A stretch of DNA of 64,000 nucleotides from Diphasiastrum complanatum (taxonomy: Eukaryota > Streptophyta > Lycopodiopsida > Lycopodiales > Lycopodiaceae): NCBI GenBank assembly GCA_029204225.1, contig CM055099.1, positions 42,774,597 to 42,838,596 on the forward strand, given 5' to 3'. The stretch's first letter is position 1. The number at the start of each line of letters is the position of its first letter. The position numbers were made by a program, and so were the translations under genes. The notes beneath the pieces are model-generated. The model was not told where the DNA came from. It saw nothing but the letters and a program-made list of their open reading frames with translations, and ran no database searches. This document shows, piece by piece, positions 1-9,515 of the stretch.

Positions 1-220
1 GAAGAGAATCAATGATATGGGGGAAACCAGAAAAAAATTGGAGCTGAAAGAGACCGAGACAATGGGGGGGATGAAGATGAAGGGGTGAAAGAGGGAGAGG
101 AGGAAGAAAGAGTAGAGGGGGTAGTGGCAGTAGGAGAAGAGGTGTAGCTTGCGGGAGTGGAGGGTAGGGGCGAGGGAGAGGAAGCAGGAGAGGGAGAGGG
201 AAGGTAAAGGGATTGGGAGC
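1..220. other. Purine-rich low-complexity sequence
   Basis: The plus strand is almost entirely G and A, with GGGGG and GAGGA runs and no recognisable coding content. It continues into the repeat at 371-470. It may be an eroded low-complexity flank of the hAT relic that follows; no function can be assigned. Confidence 0.5.
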
Positions 221-370
221 TGTAATAGGGATGGCTAAGAAGACAAAGGGAGAAGGGGGAGGGGTTTTCTTCCCTTTCCGATTCACAAATTGCCAGTTAG
301 CCATAGTACTACAGCTAGATACAGGATTAATGAGGGAAAAGGTGTTGGAAAGGCAAAAGGACATACAAAA

Positions 371-470
371 GGAAGGGCAGGGACAGGGACAAGTAGCGAG
401 GGGGCAGCAGGAACGGGTCAGGAGGCAAAAGGGAGGGCAGGGACAGGGACAAGTACAGGTAGCGAGAAGA
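371..470 (+). repeat. Two-copy 60-bp tandem repeat
   Basis: The segment GGGCAGGGACAGGGACAAGTA occurs at about 375-395 and again 60 bases later, each time followed by a GTAGCGAG-type tail; the second copy has an extra CAGGTA. Two overlapping plus-strand frames stay open through it (213-485 and 290-583) only because of the low-complexity composition. Translation is Gly/Gln/Arg-rich and resembles no family I know. Confidence 0.6.
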
Positions 471-786
471 CAAGGGCAGGAATAGGCAGCACCTATAGCC
501 GACACGCTTCGCGGCCCTTTGCTCCAGGAGCGGGTTGCAAAGGTCAGAAAGAGACTAGCATCATTGCACAAGGCCTAGGATAGATACGGCTGCTCCATCA
601 TGGCTGATGGGTGGACTGATCGCCGTAAACGTCCACTCATCAACGTGATTGTTTCCAGCTGCTACGGTTCCATGTTCCTCCGCAACGTCGACGCCTCTTG
701 AGGCAGGGAGAGTGCACACGGCCGAGTACATCTACGGAATCATCTGCGCGGCGATAGAGGAGATCGGGCCACAGTGCGTTGTCCAG

Positions 787-912
787 GTACAATTTTTTCA
801 TTAGTTGCTTGATCATTTACTGCGCAATGTTGATACAAAGGTTTCATTAGTTTTCGATTGATTGCAATGTGTTTTCAAGCTGTGCATTAATCGTATCAAC
901 TGTTCACGATAG
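787..912 (+). other. Probable intron in hAT transposase copy 1
   Basis: GTACAA donor at 787 and ATAG acceptor ending at 912. Removing the 126 bases joins CVVQ directly to VVMDNASNC, the expected DUF659 continuation. The second hAT copy (minus strand, about 6290) has no intron at this position. Confidence 0.6.
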
Positions 913-1063
913 GTTGTGATGGACAATGCGTCCAACTGCCGCGGTATGGGGGAGCTTCTTATGGAAGAGTAGCCCTCCATTGTGTGGACTCCATGTGCCG
1001 CACACTCACTGGACCTCCTCCTGCATTCCATCAGGCGCCTGCCTTGGGTCAGTGAGATTCTCC

Positions 1064-1160
1064 GGAAAAAAAAAAATTTACAACGTTTTTTTTGACTTTT
1101 TGGGGTTTTTTTTTTTTTAAATCCAGTTCGAACGGTTCGAACCGCGGTTCGATGCAACCA
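1064..1160. other. Homopolymer and GGTTCGAACC palindrome block inside hAT copy 1
   Basis: A run of A at about 1069-1077, then T-rich sequence with long T runs, then CCAGTTCGAACGGTTCG and AACCGCGGTTCGA. It replaces several hundred bases of expected transposase sequence. The nested palindromes around a CCGCGG core resemble in design the GGTACCGCGGATCC ends of the second hAT element. It may therefore be the end of another transposon left by a deletion; this is inference. Confidence 0.35.
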
Positions 1161-2088
1161 GCCTTGTTCACACGAACAGGCGGGACCGCCTCACGACTGA
1201 GCGATGCAATGACTTGGTGTACTGCAACACCAACACCAGGGTGGTTCGACGCATCGCGAACAGCATGAGGGCAGGAGGCGTATGCGCCCTACTGCTGACT
1301 ATCGTTTGGTTTCGTGCTATAGCAGACAATCAGTTTAACGCCCTCACGGTTGCTTCGGCTGTTCTCACGAATGATTGACTTGTGTAGGTCAATACCAATG
1401 ATTGTCTAGTCCCGCGGTCGATCCTGAGGCAGAGCCAGAGGTTGATCCAGACGAGGCCGCTAAGCGTGCTCTGCAGGGTGATCCTGAGGATGATGCTAAC
1501 ACCGAGGAGCCTACCCCCCTCCCTGCTGACGTTCCATTGCCCTCCTCCTCTGATGAGCCCACATATGATTCAGACGAGATGGTCGACATCGCAGGGGATG
1601 GTTTACGTGCCCCACCCAGTACTCCCGCTACACAAACCCTTTCAGATGATGGCGCATCACAGGCAGGCGGTTCCCAGAGACCCCCTCGTGCCAGAGGGAG
1701 ACCCCCAGGCAGAAGTGTACCACAGAGGGTTCCTTCCGGCAGACCCAGAGGCAGGCCAGCCAAGAGGGGACGCACCGATGATTTTTCTAGTCGTCTCTTG
1801 GCAGGCGTTGGCCCAGACTTGGAGGAGTCCCAGATGCCTCCAGACTCCCAGCCAGACTTTGTATTTGACACCCCTGCAGATGCATCTGGCACGTAGAGGG
1901 ATGATTTTTTTAACATAGACATGTAGATATTGATACACACAGAGCATCATGTACATTGACATCAGATGATATGTATATATTGTTTTACAGTTTATTGGTG
2001 TCATGGCTAATTTATCATGGTTGGTTACAAATGGTTAGCTCTGTGCAATTTGAATGGTTAGTTAGAAATGGTTTACTCTGCGCAAGAT

Positions 2089-2123
<35 letters not shown>
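2089..2123. repeat. (GA)n microsatellite
   Basis: About 35 bases of GA dinucleotide with one AAG interruption. Sequence between the hAT relic and the microsatellite (1897-2088) shows nothing else recognisable. Confidence 0.9.
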
Positions 2124-2230
2124 CGGACGTAGTATGGAAATTATACATGCTGCACCTATTACTTTACACCAACACAGCTTCATGTCTCTCATATCATCTG
2201 CATCATGTCCAATCATTGAACATAACACGC

Positions 2231-2326
2231 TAAACCCAAAACCCTAACAAATGGCACGGTTAACATAACACCCTAAACCCTAAACCCTAACAAATCGCAC
2301 GGTTAACATAACATCATAAACCCACA
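2231..2326. repeat. Interstitial telomere-like CCCTAAA repeats in a 43-bp duplication
   Basis: Positions 2271-2290 hold nearly three units of the plant telomere heptamer CCCTAAA, with further single AAACCC motifs at 2232 and 2322. The flanking segment AACAAAT(G/C)GCACGGTTAAC occurs at about 2246 and 2289, a 43-base spacing, so telomere-like units and flank were duplicated together. This is too short to be a telomere. Confidence 0.75.
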
Positions 2327-2465
2327 ACCCCACAGCCATGACCATCAAAACAAGGCAAAGATAGGCATCCTCATTGTGTGATAGGCATTGCACCATAGGT
2401 ATGTGCAAAATCAATATCAAAGCAACACTTGTGTAGCATACACTTAAACTTGTGTAGAATGCATT

Positions 2466-3195
2466 TGGAATCGACCAAAATGGTCCATGAATACAGTCCG
2501 TAGATTCGTGATCCCGATACGAACCCAAGGGATCGAGCCTGGCTCGATTCGGGTATCATTCAATCAAAATAGCCCTTCGACGGGAGAGAAACGCAATTAG
2601 GTCTAGCGAAATGGACTAGTTTTGCAGCTTTTCGTCCGCCGACGGCCCCGTTCATCCAAACAGGGTCCGTTTCAGGTGTCGTCTGTTTCGGCCAATGGAC
2701 AACCTCGATAGGAACCTGTGGGAATAGGCAGGACGAGGAACGGACTGACGGCCAGCCCAGAACGTCCGTCTGAAGTTCGACGTTGAATAAGGCTTCAGGG
2801 ACACTTTGTGGGACAGGAACTGAAAACAGTTGGAATCGACCAAAATGGTGCAGGAATACAGTCCACAGGTTCGTGATCCCGATACGAACCCAAGGGATCG
2901 AGCCTGGCTCGATTTGGGTATCGTTCGGTCAAGATGGCCCTTCGACGGGAGAGAAACACAATTAGGTCAAACGAAATGGACTAGTTTTGCAACTTTCCGT
3001 CCAACAGCCCCGTTCCTCCAAACGGGATCCGTTTCAGGTGCCGTCTGTTTTGGCCAATGGACAACCTCGATAGGAACCTGTCGGAACAAACAGGACGAGG
3101 AACGGACCGACGGCCGGCCCAAAACGTTCGTCCGAAGTTCGACGTTTAACAGGGCTTCAGGGACACTTCGTCCAGTCGAGACCTGAAAACTGGGA
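2466..3195. repeat. Tandem pair of about 365-bp repeat units, unidentified
   Basis: The unit beginning TGGAATCGACCAAAATGG at 2466 recurs at 2831 with about 90 percent identity by eye over its full length, including GATCCCGATACGAACCC and the GGCTTCAGGGACAC end. The second unit lacks a few bases and ends near 3185. The unit is GC-richer than its surroundings and has no TG...CA ends or coding signature I recognise. Short frames crossing it are not convincing genes. A satellite monomer, or an LTR pair of a very small element, are both possible. Confidence 0.75.
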
Positions 3196-3255
3196 GATGT
3201 TTCGGAGCCCCCGTGTTGGTCTGCAAAATTTCGACAGCGTGTTGAAGTTGTACCA

Positions 3256-3465
3256 TAAGTAATTAGTAAGCTGTTGAAGTTCATCCGGGGAGAACCCGAT
3301 CTCATCAACCAAGACATAGTAGTGTGTAGGTCTTGTGGTTCCCTGTAGTGAATGACACAGTTTTGCATAAGTAATTAGTAAGCCGTTGAAGTTCATCCAA
3401 GGGGAAACCGATCTCATCATATAAGACATAGTAGTGTGTAGGTCTTGTGGTTCCCTGTCTTGAGA
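3256..3465. repeat. Tandem 112-bp repeat, two copies
   Basis: TAAGTAATTAGTAAGC followed by GTTGAAGTTCATCC starts at 3256 and again at 3368. Both copies end in GTAGGTCTTGTGGTTCCCTG. The copies differ by scattered substitutions and one small indel. Confidence 0.8.
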
Positions 3466-3585
3466 GCTTGTCACTCTTCTGATGAGCATTCATTTCTCCC
3501 AGAAACTTGCAATCCTGAGCGCTTGTCACTCTTCTGGTGAACATTTACTTCTCCCAAATCCTCTGGTGAGCATTCACTTCCCTTT
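3466..3585. repeat. Tandem 55-bp repeat, two copies and a partial third
   Basis: GCTTGTCACTCTTCTG starts at 3466 and 3521. A shortened third copy, CTCTGGTGAGCATTCACTTC, is at about 3560. The block directly abuts the 112-bp repeats, so three different tandem repeats lie side by side between 2.4 and 3.6 kb. Confidence 0.75.
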
Positions 3586-3909
3586 TTGAAACAAATTGTA
3601 TAAATCGAAAAAGTCGATTTGGCTACACTTAAGCTCCACACTGCTAAAACTGGTAACCACATCCACTTCCTTTGCGCCAGGGTTTAGGGTCACCAAATGG
3701 TCGGTGCAAGCTGAGCTTAGTTGTGTAAGTTGCAAGCAGCATTTTCGCTCTTCAAAATGTCTCTTCTTTGAGATAGTCACTGATGCATGCTCCAAGCTTT
3801 CGCTCTCATCCAAGCTAACCCTCAACCCTAAACCACTAATTTTCATGTCATGTAAACCATCATCTTCACTCCAAACTTCTTTCAGATCTTTCTTTGCCGC
3901 TTTTTTCAC
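3574..3909 (-). CDS. Unrecognised 111-residue reading frame
   Basis: Open minus-strand frame beginning MKKAAKKDLKEVW, polar throughout, rich in Lys, Glu and Ser, with a mid-protein CCLQLTQLSSACTDH stretch. No signal peptide, membrane segment or known motif is visible. Its end lies inside the 55-bp tandem repeat, which argues against a conserved gene. A plus-strand frame of similar length (3596-3919) covers the same DNA. I cannot tell which, if either, is real. The following 3910-4200 is AT-rich with no feature. Confidence 0.15.
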   Translation of the reverse strand: MKKAAKKDLKEVWSEDDGLHDMKISGLGLRVSLDESESLEHASVTISKKRHFEERKCCLQLTQLSSACTDHLVTLNPGAKEVDVVTSFSSVELKCSQIDFFDLYNLFQKGK

Positions 3910-4283
3910 TTTTTTCTGAGCTTAGTTCCCAAAGAAGGTTCATAATAATTTTTGGACTGCTCATTAGTCATTGTTGTTTGGTAATATCTCAGTTATGGGA
4001 GGCATGGGCAATGGTTAGGTTTGTTGCAAATTTTTGCAAAAAAAATTCGGTACCTTTTTAGCTTTTTTTAACAGGAGGGGGCAGGTATGTGCCAGACACT
4101 CTCTGATAATTAATTCCGGGGGGGGAGGGTAGGGGGAGGAAAATTATTTTTATTTGTTTTTGGGCATGTGGGAGCAAGCAGGGAGGGGCCTGTATTTTTT
4201 TTTTTTAAGGCGGACACGTCCACCCCCGAACGCACCCCTAGCGTGTCCGCGTCCGGACACCCGTCCGTGTCCTCCATCCGCTT

Positions 4284-4286
<3 letters not shown>

Positions 4287-4322
<36 letters not shown>
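4287..4322. repeat. (TA)n microsatellite
   Basis: An uninterrupted TA run about 36 bases long lying just outside the left end of the second hAT element. Just before it, at 4240-4260, is a GC-rich palindromic patch containing GTGTCCGCGTCCGGACAC. Confidence 0.9.
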
Positions 4323-4326
<4 letters not shown>

Positions 4327-4351
4327 CATATATACAAATCATAGATCCAGC

Positions 4352-4406
4352 GGTACCAGGATCCGCGGATCCCGGTACCGCGGATCCACTGTGGTACCGC
4401 GGATCC
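4352..4406 (+). repeat. Left subterminal GGTACCGCGGATCC repeats
   Basis: GGATCCGCGGATCC at 4359-4372, then GGTACCGCGGATCC at 4374-4387 and again at 4393-4406, a 19-base spacing. Known hAT transposases bind repeated subterminal motifs, so these are candidate transposase-binding sites; that role is inferred. Confidence 0.6.
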
Positions 4407-4735
4407 ATGCTGATCCGCGATACCACAATATTTATTATTTTTAATATATAATATTTTTCAATATTTAATATATTAATATTTTTTTTTTTAGCCTAATCCC
4501 CCCCCCTCGCTTCATCTCTCTCCCTGCCCATCGCCCTGCTATCCGCGCCCTCCCTGCTGTCCGCGCCCTCTCTGTTGTATGCCCACTCCTCGCCATCATA
4601 CTGTCTTCGTGTTGCACCGATCACATCCGCCCCTGCTATTGCTATTTCGGCCTTTGTTGTGGTTTTTTCCAGCCTTCCGACTCCTATCGCTTTCACAGAG
4701 ATCTCTGCCTTCTTTCCCTAGTTCCTTCTACAGAG

Positions 4736-5240
4736 ATGGTGCATTCCAACCTTGCCGATCTGTGGGACGAGGTGGACATTGTCAGGCGGGTTCCCTCCAA
4801 CAAGTCCGGTAGAAAGAACGTGCGCTGTCAATATTGCCTGGCCGAGTTCGTTGCCACCCTCACTCGCCTTAAAGGCCACCTACTCGGCGCACGTGCCAAA
4901 GATGGTGGCACACTGAATGCTGCCCCCTGTGCCAGCATGTCCGTTCCCGTCAGGCAGCGGCTTCTGGATACCTACAGGCCACGTCTTGTGGCAGGGGAGA
5001 ACACCATTTCGGAGGGTGTTCTTCGGTTTTGCACTGCTCCTTACGTGGTTGACCCCGAGTTGCTGCCTGCTTGGCTGGCACGCACGAGGAGAGGGAGTGC
5101 ATCCTCGTCCAGTCCCTTTGCCCCTCATCCCCCTCAGACAGTTCCGCCACACGCACCCCCATCTGCACCCATTTCGGTGGATCCCGTCCCATCGCGTCCG
5201 CCAGTTGCCTCTGGCTCTGACTCAGACGAATGCTCCGTGA
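4736..5240 (+). pseudogene. hAT transposase N-terminal part with BED-type zinc finger (left arm)
   Basis: ATG at 4736 starts MVHSNLADLWDEVDIVRR. A BED-like finger follows, VRCQYC then TRLKGHLLG with a later Cys, the pattern Cys-x2-Cys...His that DNA transposases use for DNA binding. The reading frame then runs through PYVVDPELLPAWLART and a Ser/Pro-rich linker to about 5240. Beyond that the DNA is the antisense of the C-terminal region of the minus-strand copy, so no catalytic domain follows and this copy is truncated. The start is supported by the identical start of the inverted copy (ATG at 7336-7334). Confidence 0.65.
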
Positions 5241-5246
5241 AATGCT

Positions 5247-7336
5247 TCAGCCTATGTGCACGAGTGGAACGTCAACGAAACACAGCAATGGAGGATGAAA
5301 TGAAATGCGTACCTGAGAAAGGACAGCAAGTGCAAGACATTGTATGGATGGATAGATGCTACCGAACATGGTCCACCAGGCAATGGGAAGCTGCCTCCTC
5401 TCTGGATCCTGAGCAGCCGGGTGGCCAAACGTGCCCATGCCGAAACGAAATGCAGCTAGCTCCTCCATGAGCCTGATAGGATCCAAACCAATGTGTGGAC
5501 CCACCCTGTGAATGTACTCAAGCCAATCCGCCTCTAGCTCCCTGTCTACGATCTGTGTCGGAGAGGAAGAGAGGATGCAGTATGTGTGCAACGCTATGGA
5601 TACTCCTATGGAAGTTCCACCACGTCTGTCGGTCATCCTGCAGGTGAGAGGCATGTGGTTTAGGGCATTACGAAAAAACGTAACATCGACAGAAAAACAA
5701 ACTAGCAACTAATGAAAAGATAAAGACCAATTACATTACTATATTGCTTACCTCTCTGGCTGCAAGATGGGCAGCTGCAGGAACTGTCCAATCCCATCCA
5801 TGAGCTCATACACCCCTCGTTGTCAGCCATGCGGAGCACAATGTAAAGTGGTCGAAGGAGTCCTGACAATGTCTGTGCATCCCTCCAGAACTGGTCCCCT
5901 CACCGTGGAAGAAAAGTGCTCCCCATCCTCAGTGCGCGGAAATGATCTGGCACACCAAAGATCACTAGCAACCATCTGTAGAAGCTGCGACCTACACCTG
6001 ATCAGACGGTTGATGACCACCAAGTCGAATGCAAAGCGTGTGGGGGCTGGCTTACGGAGGTCCAGATGGTTGAACACCCGGAACATGGCAAGAACACGCC
6101 TCTTCATGGTGACTTTTGTCACCAGGAAGAGGGCCTCACGGACGATGGCTCTAACCCAGGGAATTGCACCTATGTCCCCCATCAGAAGGTCTATGTCGTG
6201 CACTGCACAGGGGGTATGAACGATGTGAGGGAACTCAGCCTCTAGCAGTACACCCATCTGAATGCAATTGGTGGCATTGTCCGTCACCACCGTGACGACA
6301 TGTTGTGGGCCTATGGACAGGATGGAAGACCTGATGACATCAAACATGAACTCTGCAGATATGACTCTCCCCCCTGCTGCAATCCACGGCCCTCAAAAAC
6401 TGTGTGCCCATGCAGTTGGAGACCAAGAAGTTGAGGATCGGCCTCCTCCTGACATCAGTCCAGCCATCGGACATGATGTTGCAGCCGTAAGTGGCCCAGT
6501 GGCGACGTAGAGGCTTTATCTCTCTAGACAAGGACTCGACCCTATCCCTCAACATGTGTGTGCGGAAAACCTCTGAACTAGGGACTCTCCAGCTAGGGCT
6601 GACAGACTGTGCAAGGCGGAAGGCCCTTCTGAAGGGCTCAGAGTCGGTGATGGCAAATGGAAGGTTCAGCTCATAAATCAGACTGGCCACGGCCTGTGTG
6701 GCCTCTCTGTCCATGTGTGGCTGGTGCGCGTCGCAAATGCTCTGCTACCTAAGAACTCTCCCAGTTGGGCGATGGGTAGCGGACCTCCAGCACGGTGCAC
6801 CAACCGTGACGGGAATGGATGATGATGCGACAGGCTGGGCACTAGTGGATGCATCGGCTATAGACGTGGAATGGGGAGAGTGGGATGCACTGGCAGGGAC
6901 GGGTGCAGTAGCATAAGTGGGGTGCACTGGTGGAGGGGCGACATCTGGCATGGGATACGAAAACTGCTAGCTAGGGAGGTCATCCGGATGGGGAGGGAGG
7001 GAGGAAGGGATCTCCTCAACATCCTCGAAGGCCTTGTCACCAGCATCCTGGGCCTGCTCGGGTGGCGGAGAGTCCATGAGAAAGTCGTAAACTGGGGGAG
7101 TGCGAGCAACAGTAGGTGGTGGTGGAACTGCAGTGGCAACTGGCAGACGCGATGGGACGGGATCTACCGGAATGGGTGCAGATGGGGGTGCGTTTAAGGC
7201 GAGTGAGGGTGGCAACGAACTCGACCAGGCAATATCGACAGCGCACGATCTTTGCACCGGACTTGTTGGACTTGTCAGGAACCCGCCTGACAACGTCCAC
7301 CTCGTCCCACAGATCGGCAAGGTTGGAATGCACCAT
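5247..7336 (-). pseudogene. hAT-family (DUF659-type) transposase relic, copy 2
   Basis: Minus-strand transposase in pieces. The start at 7336 gives MVHSNLADLWDEVDVVRR and the finger Cys pair VRCRYC. A 278-base deletion relative to the left arm then removes the finger His and shifts the frame. A Pro-rich linker (7320-6967) follows, and then the DUF659 core NIMSDGWTDVRRRPILNFL near 6440. A frameshift in the C6 run at about 6369-6374 separates this from VVTDNATNC and TPCAVHDIDLLMGDIG (6347-5823). After a further frame break and a likely intron (donor near 5752, acceptor near 5710), the C-terminal part contains IAWWTMFGSIYPSIQCLAL and VLSQ, the hAT dimerisation signature. The conserved CERNWS-type end is not visible. 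It cannot make an active enzyme as it stands. Confidence 0.75.
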
Positions 7337-7615
7337 TTCTATAGAAGGAACTCGGGAAAGGCAGAGATGATCGTGAGTGCGATAGGAGGCGGAAGGCTGG
7401 AAAATCCACAGCAATGGCCGAAATAGCAGTAGCAGGGGCGGAAGCGATCTGTGCAACGCGAAGACTGTGTGATGGCGAGGAGGGCGCGGACAGCAGGGAG
7501 GGAGCGGACAGTAGGAAGAGGGCGCGATGGGCAGGGAGAGATATGAAGCGAGGGGGGAAAAATTAGGGTTTAAAAAATATATATATATTAGATATTAAAT
7601 ATTTGAAAATAGTAT

Positions 7616-7674
7616 GGTACCGCGGATCAGTATGGATCCGCGGTACCACTGTGGATCCGCGGTACCTGGTACCT
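7616..7674 (-). repeat. Right subterminal GGATCCGCGGTACC repeats
   Basis: GGATCCGCGGTACC at 7634-7647 and 7653-7666, again 19 bases apart and inverted relative to the left end. A variant, GGTACCGCGGATCA, is at 7616-7629. The outermost bases GGTACCTGGTACCTG mirror the left end GGTACCAGGATCC only roughly. Confidence 0.6.
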
Positions 7675-8990
7675 GATTCGCTGCAACTATGGGTTGTCAA
7701 GAATCGTTCAAAAAAAAACAGATTTATGCATTTTCAGGCCGCCTCCTCGCGAACAGAATCGCGCCAGCCGTGGAGGCAAAAAAAAAATTTATGAGCTATA
7801 GGCGTCCGATCTTCGCGAGTGAATAGTCGGCAGGCATCTACTCGGCGATACGAAGTTGGTGTGCACGGTGCTAGGGGGACAACATGCTTGGGGCTATGGT
7901 AGTAGAGGCACCACTCCACAATAGGTATAGTGTGTTCTGTCACATAATCAGTGCCCTAGCTCGTCCCTCCTCTCCAAACTCCATCTATATATGTCGATGG
8001 GCATGGAGAAGGGAGACACATTACTTTTTGTGCTTATTCAAGTGTAAGGTGAGGAAAGAGTGTGTTAGAGAGAAACTCCAATGCACTTTCTTCCCGTGGT
8101 TTTGAAAGGAGATTGCCCCATCTCCTAGAGTGAAACAAGGAGAAGTTTCTATGCCTACCCTTTGGAGGTGCAATTTAATAGGCTTGTAATGGTTCTCCTC
8201 TGTGAACTCCTTATGCAATTTCTCTAGTGCTTGACATGGGTGTTGCAATGTTTGTAAGAGATGGACAAAAGGATTTTCTTCCTTTCACAACTCAAAACTC
8301 TTGCATTGAATGCAAAGTGTTTGTGAGCTTCTGAAAGCTTGATCTAAAGATACCCTCTTCCTGAGGATAATTAATGCCAACTATACTATCTGTCTTGATT
8401 CTGACTACATTGAGCAATCAAATTGCTATTGCAACCCACGTCTGACTAGCCTTGTTGTCTCTCTTAAGCAATGCTCATCGACCTTGTTAAGTAATTTATT
8501 GTTTATATAGTTGTTTCCATATTGTATGCTTGCTTTAGACGTAAAACATAGGTTGAGCTCTAGGACAAGATCTCCCTCCCACAACTGTATTGTGGTGGAG
8601 AGTGAGTTCTAGTTGCAAAGATCCTCGCATAGCATACTGCATCATGTAGTACTGTAGTCTGTGATGTATACCCTTTCACTTGACTATGATATCTTTCCAA
8701 TTCACAATTGTACTAGAATGTGGCGTTAGTTTTATTGTGTCGAGATGGCCTTCCTTTGTGTTGGGACCTTTGCAAAATTGTTGGAAGTTTGTGTAATTGT
8801 CTACTAGTTGATCGGTGTTGCATGGTGGTGTCTCCGCCCTTATTCTTACATGATGTTGCTTGGAGATGATGCACGCAGTCGTGCACGGTATGCACGGTTG
8901 TATATGAGCCTTTATTGGCCTTGCACGTGTTAATTACTGTGGGTACAACTTTGCATGCATACAACAAATCTATCAATGTCACGCAAGTGC
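7675..8990. other. Intergenic, nothing recognised
   Basis: About 1.3 kb without a convincing gene. Open frames are short and lack motifs. Sequence such as 8520-8600 could be old LTR DNA, but I found no TG...CA pair, primer site or polypurine tract. Confidence 0.4.
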
Positions 8991-9515
8991 TATCATGCTT
9001 GAGTTCCATACATGATAACTGAATACTCATGGACATCTCTCTAAAATTACTTGACCAACCACAACCAAGAACAACGTTGTTAGGTCTAACGTCTAAGATG
9101 AACAATTTAGCTCAAGAAGCAAATCCTTAGTCAACATTGATAGGGGCATCCTAACAACACATTAAAGACTTCCACTTTCATTTCTTGTTATGAAACGGTC
9201 ATAAGTATTTTGACAGCTTGTAGGTTCTTGAATTTATGAAGTTATGTGTACTTCCACCATCAATCAAGATAAAAAATTACCTAACAAATTACTTTGCTTG
9301 TGGCTTTTAGATCCATTGATCGCATCCTTCAACAACCCCATTACTCTTTTTCCATTATCATCTTGAGCTGATTCAACTTCCTTAGGACTTTTTGTAATCT
9401 CGACTTCTTCCTCTGTAGAATTCGTTACAGAATTTGAGATCGCTAGAATTAGACTAAGTTTGACACCTGCAAGAATTCTTGCTTTGCATCTGTCCTTGTG
9501 ATTATTGCATAGCAT
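8990..9515 (-). pseudogene. Ty3-type retrotransposon protease relic
   Basis: Reading the minus strand from 9515, a lysine/glutamate-rich stretch (TEEEVEITKSPKEVE) leads into ILIDGGSTHNFINSRTYKL at about 9275-9220. This is the aspartic protease active-site loop typical of plant Ty3 elements (Asp-Gly-Gly in place of Asp-Ser-Gly). After several stops and frame changes, NNVVLGC followed by a Trp at about 9080-9050 fits the protease C-terminal V-L-G-x-x-W motif. No RT, integrase or LTR was found next to it, so it is an isolated fragment. Confidence 0.55.

Larger units (their letters stand above)
580..1896 (+). pseudogene. hAT-family (DUF659-type) transposase relic, copy 1
   Basis: Transposase that would cut and paste a hAT DNA transposon in the nucleus; now non-functional. 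From 583 the frame reads SIMADGWTDRRKRPLIN, the DUF659 core, then breaks by stop and frameshift near 700 before AEYIYGIICAAIEEIG. A typical intron follows (GT at 787, AG at 911-912), and the next exon reads VVMDNASNC, then TPCAAHSLDLLL, with an in-frame TAG near 970. A poly-A/T stretch replaces the central and much of the C-terminal domain. Near 1165-1255 the C-terminal signature RLTTERCNDLVYCNTNTR reappears. The last exon, open from about 1402 to the TAG at 1894-1896, is an acidic, Pro/Ser-rich tail with AT-hook-like GRPPGR and RPRGRPAKRGR. The family assignment is solid. The intron is inferred from splice consensus and frame continuity. Confidence 0.8.
4348..7674 (-). mobile_element. hAT-like element with long foldback-type inverted ends
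   Basis: Both ends carry GGTACC/GGATCC palindromes in inverted orientation (4352-4406 and 7616-7674), followed inward by matching AT-rich and GC-rich leader DNA and then by two inverted copies of the transposase 5' coding region (from 4736 plus and from 7336 minus). Inverted homology spans roughly 4348-5211 against 7674-7135. The centre and right half hold a minus-strand transposase relic. The left arm replaces the normal 3' end, so the element is a rearranged or foldback derivative rather than a simple hAT copy. I could not find a convincing 8-bp target duplication. Confidence 0.65.

Noticed and set aside
213-583. Two overlapping open frames near the left edge
   Set aside because: They are open because of Gly/Gln/Arg-coding purine-rich tandem repeat DNA; no domain or start context.
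1389-2004. Minus-strand frames opposite the hAT tail
   Set aside because: Shadows of the GC-rich plus-strand tail exon; no independent support.
2466-3195. 365-bp repeat pair as LTRs of a tiny retroelement
   Set aside because: The units are directly adjacent with no interior, primer site or polypurine tract, and the ends are not TG...CA.
5767-6510. Plus-strand frames of 150 and 82 codons across the hAT element
   Set aside because: They lie antisense to the recognisable DUF659 transposase and have no motifs of their own.
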